Shown here piece after piece: positions 57,870-64,000 of a stretch of 64,000 nt of DNA. Both the position numbers and the translations under genes were made by a program. The notes beneath the pieces are model-generated. The model saw only the letters and a program-made list of their open reading frames with translations. It had not been told where the DNA came from and did no database searches. The DNA comes from Mycobacterium sp. IS-836 (GTDB lineage: Bacteria > Actinomycetota > Actinomycetes > Mycobacteriales > Mycobacteriaceae), in the NCBI RefSeq assembly GCF_001954275.1, contig NZ_MBEU01000094.1, positions 1-64,000 on the forward strand, read 5' to 3'. The first letter of the stretch is position 1. Every line of letters begins with the position of its first letter.

Positions 57870-59012
57870 ATGGACTATGGGTTGCTGCCGCCCGAGATCA
57901 ACTCCGGGCGCATGTACACCGGTCCGGGCGCGACATCGTTGCTGGCGGCCGCGGGGGGCTGGAGCGGACTCGCCGCCGACTTGCACTCGGCCGCGGCCGC
58001 GTTTCGGTCGATCATTTCTGCGCTGACCGGCGGACCGTGGCTGGGTCCGGCATCGGCGTCGTTCCTGGCGGCCGCGACTCCGTACGTGGCGTGGCTGCAG
58101 AGCAGCGCCGAGCATTCCGAGTTGGCTGCCGGCCAGGCGGCGGCCGCGGCGGCCGCGCACGACGCGGCGTTCGCGATGACCGTGCCTCCGCCCGTGATCG
58201 CGGCGAACCGTGCCCTGTTGGCGGCATTGCTCGCGACGAACTTCTTGGGACAAAACGCTCCGGCGATCGCCGCCGCGGAGGCGGAGTATTTCGAGATGTG
58301 GGCTCAGGACGCGGCCGCGATGTACGCCTATGCGAGTTCCTCGGCGACGGCGTCGACGTTGACCGATTTCGACGAGCCGCCGGAGGTGGCCGATTCGTCC
58401 GGTCTGCCGCGCCAGGCCGCCGCGGTTTCCGCAACCGCCGATGGTCCCGCGCGAGAAGCGTTGGCGGGCTTGGACTCTGCGCCTAACCCGGCGGCCCAGC
58501 TGGCTTTCAACGGGGCGGAGATCGACAAAATTATTTCCGCCAACACCCCGCTCGATGACGTGGTCATGCTGTACAGCAAGTACGTGGTCCCCTACGTGTC
58601 GACCGCGCAGTCGATGATTCAGTCGACGCAGTCCTTCGGACAGATAAGCAACGGCATTACCGCCATGAGTACCTTCGCCAAGGGTCTCGCTCCCGCGGCA
58701 AAGGCTGTCGAGGGGGCGGCGCAGGCGGCCGGCAACGCGGCCGCGAACACCGGTGGCGTGGCGGCGGGGGTGGGAAGAGCGCTTCCCCTGGGCGCGTTGT
58801 CGGTGCCACCGAGCTGGGCACCGGTGAGCGCGGTAACCAACCCGGGTACCGCCGCGCTCAACGCCACCGTTGTCCCCGCCGGGGCCGAGGGAGTGAATGC
58901 CCTGCCGATGGCTCCCGCGTTCGGTCAACTCGGCGGCAAGGGTTACGGGCGGATCCCGCCGGCCTACGGGTTCAAGCCCACCGTGATGGCTAGACCACCG
59001 GCTGCCGGGTAA
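57870..59012 (+). CDS. PPE family protein, SVP subgroup
   Basis: 380 aa, ATG at 57870. Typical 180-residue PPE domain: DYGLLPPEINSGRMYTGPGATSLLAAAGGW, WLGPASASFLAAATPYVAWLQ and LLATNFLGQNAPAIAAAEAEYFEMWAQD. The C-terminal part carries the SVP block PLGALSVPPSWAPV (GxxSVPxxW). The tail ends FKPTVMARPPAAG. It follows its PE partner. Probably an ESX-5 substrate at the cell surface. Confidence 0.93.
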   Translation: MDYGLLPPEINSGRMYTGPGATSLLAAAGGWSGLAADLHSAAAAFRSIISALTGGPWLGPASASFLAAATPYVAWLQSSAEHSELAAGQAAAAAAAHDAAFAMTVPPPVIAANRALLAALLATNFLGQNAPAIAAAEAEYFEMWAQDAAAMYAYASSSATASTLTDFDEPPEVADSSGLPRQAAAVSATADGPAREALAGLDSAPNPAAQLAFNGAEIDKIISANTPLDDVVMLYSKYVVPYVSTAQSMIQSTQSFGQISNGITAMSTFAKGLAPAAKAVEGAAQAAGNAAANTGGVAAGVGRALPLGALSVPPSWAPVSAVTNPGTAALNATVVPAGAEGVNALPMAPAFGQLGGKGYGRIPPAYGFKPTVMARPPAAG

Positions 59013-59256
59013 TCGCCAAACGCCGACACCAATCACCCTGCGCGTCACCACTTTTGGGTCTATCGACCTGGAGGCGCGGCGCGGCGGTTAGCCGAGGTTG
59101 TCTATCCAGCGGTTGGCGCAGGCGCCGAGCGGCAGCCGAAAAGTTTGCCGAATCTTCAAATAACCTGGACGGGCCGCGTGATAAACCACCAACAGTGCCC
59201 CAGGCATTGATTAGCCTATGTTGGAGGAACGAACTGCGAGCATTGACAGGATAGAC

Positions 59257-60348
59257 GTGGATTTCTGGGCACCTCCCGAGATCACATCGGCGCTGATTCA
59301 TTCCGGGCCGGGGCCCGAATCATTGCTCGCCGCGGCCGAAGCCTGGCGCCAACTGGCGATCGAGCTGGGACAGACCGCCGCCGACTATGCCTCCACTGTG
59401 GCGAGCATTCCCTGGCAGGGACCATCCGCGACGGCGATGACCCTGTCCACCATCCCCTACGTCAGCTGGATGCAAACCACCGCAACCCAGGCCGCTCAAC
59501 TGTCGATGGCGGCCACCAGCATGGCGGGCTCCTTCGTCGCCACCCAGACAGCCATCGTGCATCCCAGCGTGGTCGCCGCCAACCGAAAGCTCCTGGCTCA
59601 GCTGATCGCGACCAACTACTTCGGCATCAATTTCCCCGCCATCGCCGCCACCGAGCTCCAGTACTTACAGATGTGGGCGGATAACACCACCGCCATGCTG
59701 GGCTATCACGCCACCAGCCTGCAGACCATGGCGATGCCGACGTTCACCCCCGCATCCTCGATGACCACTCCGGCCGCCGCCGCGGTTCAGACCAGCGCCG
59801 TCACCGCGGCAGCAGCGGCCCCCGCCGCAATCGACCCCGAGTTCCTCGCCAATGCGGTCCTTCAGATCGTCAACGGCGTGATCGGCAGCGGCGTCTTCAA
59901 CCCACAGGGCATCATCGGCTTGGTCACGGGCGGCCACGATTTCATGCCCGGGCAGTACCCGGACGTGCTGGCCCCCACCCCACGCAACCTGGCCATTGCC
60001 TACAACCTCACCGGTCCCGAGGCCGTCGGAGGAGCTCCCAATTTCTTTGCCCCACCCGCCGCCACAGCCGGCGCGGTGGAGGCTGATGTCACCGCGTCTC
60101 TGGGCAGGGGAATGTACGTCGGCAACCTTGTGGTCCCGCCTTCAGCGGTCACTTCGCCGATCCAGCTGGCTGCCGCACAGGCACCGTTGGCGGCCGCAAC
60201 AACAGCCGAGGGCGCCCCACTAGTTCCGATGTTCGTCCCGCCGATGCCGCCGGGAGCACGGAAGGCCCAGCGAGACAAGCCCAATGAGAAAGGCTACGGG
60301 CCGCCGATCTTCGGCACCATCATGCGGCGGCCTCCGTCAGGCGGATGA
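59257..60348 (+). CDS. PPE family protein without SVP or PPW motif
   Basis: 363 aa from the GTG at 59257 (DFWAPPEITSALIHSGPG); AGGA lies five bases upstream. An ATG at 59218 would add 13 residues that are not PPE-like. PPE domain: PPEITSALIHSGPGPESLLAAAEAW, WQGPSATAMTLSTIPYVSWMQ and LIATNYFGINFPAIAATELQYLQMWAD. The C-terminal region has no SVP block; it ends KGYGPPIFGTIMRRPPSGG, close to the end of the usual PPE-SVP/MPTR proteins. It has no PE gene of its own directly upstream. Its stop is 5 bp from the tRNA-Ala 3' end. Confidence 0.9.
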   Translation: MDFWAPPEITSALIHSGPGPESLLAAAEAWRQLAIELGQTAADYASTVASIPWQGPSATAMTLSTIPYVSWMQTTATQAAQLSMAATSMAGSFVATQTAIVHPSVVAANRKLLAQLIATNYFGINFPAIAATELQYLQMWADNTTAMLGYHATSLQTMAMPTFTPASSMTTPAAAAVQTSAVTAAAAAPAAIDPEFLANAVLQIVNGVIGSGVFNPQGIIGLVTGGHDFMPGQYPDVLAPTPRNLAIAYNLTGPEAVGGAPNFFAPPAATAGAVEADVTASLGRGMYVGNLVVPPSAVTSPIQLAAAQAPLAAATTAEGAPLVPMFVPPMPPGARKAQRDKPNEKGYGPPIFGTIMRRPPSGG

Positions 60349-60353
60349 TGCCG

Positions 60354-60426
60354 TGGAGCCTAGGGGAATCGAACCCCTGACACCTGCCTTGCAAAGGCAG
60401 TGCTCTACCAACTGAGCTAAGGCCCC
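60354..60426 (-). tRNA. alaT: tRNA-Ala (TGC)
   Basis: 73-nt cloverleaf on the minus strand. GGGGCCT (5' end 60426) pairs with AGGCTCC, A discriminator at 60354. D arm TTAGCTCAGTTGGTAGAGC; anticodon stem CTGCC/GGCAG with loop TTTGCAA, anticodon TGC. TTCGATTC T-loop. No CCA encoded. M. tuberculosis has alaT at this place. Confidence 0.96.
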
Positions 60427-60566
60427 TCTGGCTGATCGGCTGCGGGCGCATCAACCGGGGCCATGTGCCAGACCTCGACCCCACGTCGTGACCACACCAC
60501 CGCTGCCACCGCGGCGATCAATGCCAGCGGCACTGCGAGTCGTACGTAACGTCTGGACGAGCACAT
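60417..60566 (-). CDS. Possible 49-aa small membrane protein (DLW-39-like) between tRNA-Ile and tRNA-Ala
   Basis: ATG at 60566 to TAG at 60417-60419, the stop lying in the first bases of tRNA-Ala. Protein: basic start (MCSSRRYVRL), hydrophobic core (AVPLALIAAVAAVVW), then SRRGVEVWHMAPVDAP, and an acidic tail. Many actinobacteria encode a short DLW-39-type membrane protein near gyrA and these tRNAs, ending in a similar DLW...A motif; EVWHMAPVD may be that motif. No good RBS is visible, since the tRNA-Ile ends just upstream. Unannotated in M. tuberculosis as far as I know. Confidence 0.4.
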   Translation of the reverse strand: MCSSRRYVRLAVPLALIAAVAAVVWSRRGVEVWHMAPVDAPAADQPEGP

Positions 60567-60571
60567 GGTTG

Positions 60572-60645
60572 TGGGCCTAGGAGGACTCGAACCTCCGACC
60601 TCTTCGTTATCAGCGAAGCGCTCTAACCGCCTGAGCTATAGGCCC
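60572..60645 (-). tRNA. ileT: tRNA-Ile (GAT)
   Basis: 74-nt cloverleaf on the minus strand. GGGCCTA (5' end 60645) pairs with TAGGCCC, A discriminator at 60572. D arm TAGCTCAGGCGGTTAGAGCG, anticodon stem TTCGC/GCGAA-type with loop CTGATAA, anticodon GAT. No CCA encoded. Next to tRNA-Ala as in M. tuberculosis. Confidence 0.96.
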
Positions 60646-60716
60646 GTACGCGCGTACGGCCGAGCGACGAGATTACCGCAATCGCCGCCCCACCCCCAAA
60701 ATCCCGGGAATCGGCG

Positions 60717-61601
60717 CTAGTCGCGGTCGGCCAGCGTTACCTCGATGCCGCCAATCAGGTCCGTCGTGAGGTTGTAGACGAACGCGGCGATGGTGGCCAT
60801 GGCGGTCAGCAGCACGATATTGACCAAGCCGATCAAGACGGCGCCGCCGAAGATGGTCCCGCTGGAGACCAGCTCGCCGCTGCTGCCGCTGGTGTTGTTC
60901 AGTAGGTCACCGACGTTGCTGTTGAGCTTGGACCACACGCCCATGCCGCCAAGCACCAGGTACAGGAACGCGACCGCGATCATCCAGACGAAGAACAGCG
61001 CCACCGAAAGCAACAGCGACACCTTCAGCGTGCTCCACGGGTCGATCCGGCGGATCTGCATGCTGGCACGAACCGGGCCCCGGGATCGCCGCGACACGTG
61101 CACCCGGTTTTCGCGACTTTCTCTGGCTTCGTCGGTCGCCGAGCGAGCCGATCCCGCCGCGGTCGACGTCTCCGCGGGGCGTTCGGGCGCGGGCTTGCGT
61201 TGGGAGGCCCGCGGTATCGGGCCGGACAGATCGGGCAACTCGCTGGCGTAGGCCTCGGCGGGCGGACCGTCGCCGCGCGCCGGCGGGGCATCGAAGTCCT
61301 GCGGCGGGCTCTTCGGATGCGCCGACGCCCCCGGTGCCGCGGTGCCGGAGATGAAACGGTTCAGCCGGGCATCCACCCCGGAGGGCGGGCCCGACGGCCG
61401 CGGCTCGGCGTGGGGCTCCGGCTGGCGATGCGGCTGGGGGGGCCGGCCGGCGCCGCGCCCCCGTGGCGGCACGTCTGCAGCATCCGGCACGCGGCCAGCC
61501 TGGGCGGGCGTCGCGCGGTGTACACCGGCTCGCTCGACCGAACCGTCCCCGTTCAGGCCGTCACCCTTGTTGGGGGCCCCCGGCTCGTTCGGTGAAGTCA
61601 C
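60717..61601 (-). CDS. DUF3566 membrane protein (Rv0007-like)
   Basis: 294 aa (M. tuberculosis 304), GTG start at 61601. Long disordered Pro/Arg/Gly-rich N-terminal region (about 1-175). Then DUF3566: RASMQIRRIDPWSTLKVSLLLSVALFFVWMIAVAFLYLVLGGMGVW, with two transmembrane helices, a loop GDLLNNTSGSSGELVSSGTIF and VLIGLVNIVLLTAMATIAAFVYNLTTDLIGGIEVTLADRD. Directly downstream of gyrA (69 bp), probably in the same transcript. Function unknown. Confidence 0.9.
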   Translation of the reverse strand: MTSPNEPGAPNKGDGLNGDGSVERAGVHRATPAQAGRVPDAADVPPRGRGAGRPPQPHRQPEPHAEPRPSGPPSGVDARLNRFISGTAAPGASAHPKSPPQDFDAPPARGDGPPAEAYASELPDLSGPIPRASQRKPAPERPAETSTAAGSARSATDEARESRENRVHVSRRSRGPVRASMQIRRIDPWSTLKVSLLLSVALFFVWMIAVAFLYLVLGGMGVWSKLNSNVGDLLNNTSGSSGELVSSGTIFGGAVLIGLVNIVLLTAMATIAAFVYNLTTDLIGGIEVTLADRD

Positions 61602-61670
61602 CCCGGCTCCTTACGTGTGTACCAAGGCCGCCCGGCGCTGGCTGTCGTCTGTGCGGTCGGGCCGAGTCTA

Positions 61671-64000
61671 TTAGCCGTCCGACTCCTCGACGCCGTCGAT
61701 CTCCCCGATTTCTTCCTCGGCGCTTTCTTCGGCGTTGCGTGCAATGGCTAACAGAGTGTCACCCTCACCCAGGTTCATCAACCGAACGCCCTTGGTCTGC
61801 CGCCCCGCCTTGCGGACCTGACGCGCGGCCGTCCGGATGACGCCCCCGCCCGACGTGATCGCGTACAGCTCGCTCTCGTCGTCGACGATCAACGCCCCGA
61901 CCAGCCTGCCACGCCGGCGGTCGTACTGAACGGTCAGCACGCCCTTGCCGCCGCGACCCTGCACCGGGTACTCCTCGATCGCGGTCCGTTTGGCATAGCC
62001 GCCCGCGGTGGCCACCAGCAGGAACATGCCTTCCTGAACGACATTCAGCGACAGCAGCCGGTCATCCTCGTTGAACCGCATCCCCTGCACGCCCGACGTG
62101 GCGCGGCCCATCGGCCGCAACGCCTCGTCAGTGGCCGAGAACCGGATGGACTGGCCGTTGGCCGAGACCAGCAGCAGATCCTCTTCGGCCGAGCACAGCA
62201 CCGCTCCGACCAGCTCGTCGTTGTCGCGCAGGTTGATCGCCACGATCCCCCCTGAGCGGTTGGAGTCGAAGTCGGTCAGCTTGGACTTCTTCACCAGCCC
62301 GTTCTTGGTGGCCAGCACCAGATACGGCGCGTCTTCGTAGCTCTTGATCTGGATGACCTGGGCTATGCGTTCCTCCGGCTGGAAGGCCAGCAGGTTGGCC
62401 ACGTGCTGACCGCGCGCCGTGCGGGACGCCTCCGGCAACTCGTATGCCTTGGCCCGATACACCCGCCCCTGGGTGGTGAAGAAGAGGATCCAGTCGTGCG
62501 TCGACGACACGAAGAAGTGCGCGACGATGTCGTCCTGCTTCAGCCCGGCGCCCTGCACGCCCTTCCCGCCGCGCTTCTGGCTGCGGTACAGGTCGGTCTT
62601 CGTGCGCTTGGCGTAGCCGGTCTCGGTGATGGTGACGACGACGTCCTCGCGGGCGATCAGATCCTCGTCGCTGACTTCGCCGTCGGCCGCGACGATGCGG
62701 GTGCGACGGTCGTCGCCGTACTTTTCGACGATCTCGCCAAGTTCGTCGTGGACGATCGTGCGCTGGCGCTCCGGCTTGGCCAGGATGTCTTCCAGGTCGG
62801 CGATCTCGGCCTCGATCTTGGCCAGATCGTCGACGATGCGCTGACGCTCCAAGGCGGCCAGGCGCCGCAGCTGCATGTCCAGGATCGCCTGGGCCTGGAT
62901 GTCGTCGATGTCCAGCAGCTCGATCAGCCCAGCCCGGGCGATGTCGACCGTTTCCGACGCCCGGATCAACGCGATGACTTCGTCCAGCGCGTCGAGCGCC
63001 TTGACCAGGCCGCGCAAGATGTGTGCGCGTTCGTTGGCCTTGCGCAACCGGTAGGTGGTGCGCCGCACGATGACGTCGAGTTGGTGCGCGACGTAGTGGC
63101 GGATCAACTGGTCGAGTCGAAGCGTGCGCGGCACGCCGTCGACGATCGCCAGCATGTTGGCGCCGAAGCTGGTCTGCAGCTGGGTGTGCTTGTAGAGGTT
63201 GTTCAGCACCACCTTCGCCACGGCGTCGCGCTTGAGCTCGATGACGATGCGCAAGCCCACCCGGTCGCTGGATTGGTCCTCGATGTTGGAGATGCCGGCG
63301 AGCTTGCCGTCGCGGACCTGCTCGGCGATCGAGGTGATGAAGTTGTCGTGGTTGACCTGATACGGCAATTCGGTGATGACCAAAGACGTTCTGCCCCTGG
63401 CCTCTTCGACTTCCACGACGCCGCGCATCCGGATCGAACCGCGCCCGGTCTTGTACGCGTCGGCGATGCCCTGGGAGCCCACGATCAGTCCGGATGTCGG
63501 GAAGTCGGGCCCCTTGACCCGCTCCATGACGGCGGCCAGCGTCGCCTCTTCGTCGGCCTCGTGGTTCTCCAGGCACCAGAACACGGCGTCGGCGAGCTCG
63601 CGCAGGTTGTGCGGCGGAATGTTGGTCGCCATGCCCACCGCGATGCCGCCCGAACCGTTGGCCAGCAGGTTGGGGAACCGGCTGGGCAGTACCGTCGGCT
63701 CCTGCACCCGGCCGTCGTAGTTTGGAATGAAATCGACTGTCTCCTCGTCGATTTCGCGCAGCATCTCCATCGCCAGCGGGGTCAGCCGCGCCTCGGTGTA
63801 CCGCATCGCCGCCGGCGGGTCGTTGCCCGGCGAGCCGAAGTTGCCCTGCCCGTCGACCAGCGGATAGCGCAGCGACCACGGCTGCGCCATACGCACCAGC
63901 GTGTCGTAGATCGAGGCGTCGCCATGCGGGTGATAGTTACCCATCGTCTCGGCGACCGACCGCGCCGACTTCGCATGGCTGCGATCCGGGCGGAACCCCG
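61671..64000 (-). CDS. gyrA: DNA gyrase subunit A (3' part; 5' end outside window)
   Basis: About 776 residues of the C-terminal part. The winged-helix and tower domain is nearly complete: the QRDR is present at the extreme right edge, MGNYHPHGDASIYDTL, with the Ala, Ser and Asp that correspond to M. tuberculosis 90, 91 and 94 all in the susceptible form. Catalytic Tyr in AAMRYTEARL. The GyrA box is SQKRGGKGVQG in the C-terminal beta-pinwheel. No intein follows the catalytic Tyr, in contrast to several Mycobacterium species. Acidic C-terminal tail. Introduces negative supercoils with GyrB. Confidence 0.98.
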   Translation of the reverse strand, partial: GFRPDRSHAKSARSVAETMGNYHPHGDASIYDTLVRMAQPWSLRYPLVDGQGNFGSPGNDPPAAMRYTEARLTPLAMEMLREIDEETVDFIPNYDGRVQEPTVLPSRFPNLLANGSGGIAVGMATNIPPHNLRELADAVFWCLENHEADEEATLAAVMERVKGPDFPTSGLIVGSQGIADAYKTGRGSIRMRGVVEVEEARGRTSLVITELPYQVNHDNFITSIAEQVRDGKLAGISNIEDQSSDRVGLRIVIELKRDAVAKVVLNNLYKHTQLQTSFGANMLAIVDGVPRTLRLDQLIRHYVAHQLDVIVRRTTYRLRKANERAHILRGLVKALDALDEVIALIRASETVDIARAGLIELLDIDDIQAQAILDMQLRRLAALERQRIVDDLAKIEAEIADLEDILAKPERQRTIVHDELGEIVEKYGDDRRTRIVAADGEVSDEDLIAREDVVVTITETGYAKRTKTDLYRSQKRGGKGVQGAGLKQDDIVAHFFVSSTHDWILFFTTQGRVYRAKAYELPEASRTARGQHVANLLAFQPEERIAQVIQIKSYEDAPYLVLATKNGLVKKSKLTDFDSNRSGGIVAINLRDNDELVGAVLCSAEEDLLLVSANGQSIRFSATDEALRPMGRATSGVQGMRFNEDDRLLSLNVVQEGMFLLVATAGGYAKRTAIEEYPVQGRGGKGVLTVQYDRRRGRLVGALIVDDESELYAITSGGGVIRTAARQVRKAGRQTKGVRLMNLGEGDTLLAIARNAEESAEEEIGEIDGVEESDG

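Noticed and set aside
57780..59051. A 423-codon minus-strand open frame opposite the PPE gene.
   Set aside because: Arg-rich and without motif or RBS; expected shadow of a high-GC PPE gene.
62128..63879. A 583-codon open frame antiparallel in another frame within gyrA.
   Set aside because: Arg/Gly/His-rich composition typical of out-of-frame high-GC coding DNA; gyrA itself is strongly conserved here.

Overview
The window is chromosomal DNA from a slow-growing Mycobacterium, taken from the left flank of the origin region. Gene order matches the M. tuberculosis segment gyrA to dnaB (Rv0006 to about Rv0058) read in reverse: gyrA lies at the right edge and dnaB near the left. The genus call rests on high GC content, near end-to-end similarity to remembered M. 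tuberculosis proteins (PonA1, CrgA, CwsA, WhiB5, FhaA, Mtc28), PE/PPE genes and ESX components. I could not run a search, so the species is open. DnaB and GyrA both lack inteins.

Layout from left to right. (1) 1-2.2 kb is an accessory edge: the tail of an unknown membrane protein, a secreted CBM2 protein like Rv1987 with a perfect 16-bp inverted repeat in its signal-peptide coding region, and a membrane adenylate cyclase like Rv1625c. (2) 2.5-11.6 kb holds dnaB, the rplI-rpsR1-ssb-rpsF ribosomal and replication cluster, a DJ-1/PfpI protein, a GT-C glycosyltransferase, ponA1 and a DUF5318 protein, all on the minus strand. (3) 11.7-18.3 kb, on the plus strand, holds a DUF1707 protein, PadR regulator plus ino1, an alpha/beta hydrolase, an F420-type oxidoreductase, GntR and MarR regulators and an SDR. 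(4) 18.3-25.8 kb holds leuS, mtc28, a small membrane protein, YqgE, an MFS transporter and a mycothiol-type MDMPI protein.

(5) 25.8-39.8 kb is the most interesting block. It is a 14-kb, almost wholly minus-strand partial type VII secretion locus of ESX-2 type: XRE regulator, cytosolic-looking NlpC/P60 protein, two DUF4226-type proteins, an EspC-like protein, a DUF2694-like protein, a 603-aa acidic repeat protein, a YbaB-like protein, EccB, fused EccC, PE and PPE. It has no EccD, EccE, MycP, EccA, EspG or WXG100 pair. M. tuberculosis keeps only the upstream part (Rv0023 to Rv0030), so this window seems to show the more complete ancestral form.

(6) 40-43.6 kb holds whiB5, an acyl-CoA dehydrogenase, a pirin, a GNAT protein, a small membrane protein and tRNA-Leu(CAG). 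(7) 43.8-53.7 kb is the growth and division signalling operon fhaA-fhaB-pstP-rodA-pbpA-pknA-pknB, whose last six genes (fhaB onward) overlap end to end by 4 bp. (8) 53.7-57.2 kb holds trpG/pabA, a DUF881 protein, crgA, a PH-domain membrane protein, ppiA and cwsA. (9) 57.2-60.3 kb is a PE-PPE-PPE insertion abutting tRNA-Ala(TGC). (10) The right edge holds tRNA-Ala, a possible 49-aa small protein, tRNA-Ile(GAT), a DUF3566 protein and the 3' three quarters of gyrA.

Functionally, most of the core concerns replication (dnaB, ssb, gyrA), translation (leuS, S6, S18, L9, tRNAs) and phosphorylation-controlled peptidoglycan synthesis and septation (PknA/B, PstP, FhaA, RodA, PbpA, PonA1, CrgA, CwsA). 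Comparisons with M. tuberculosis genes are from memory of those proteins, not from a search.
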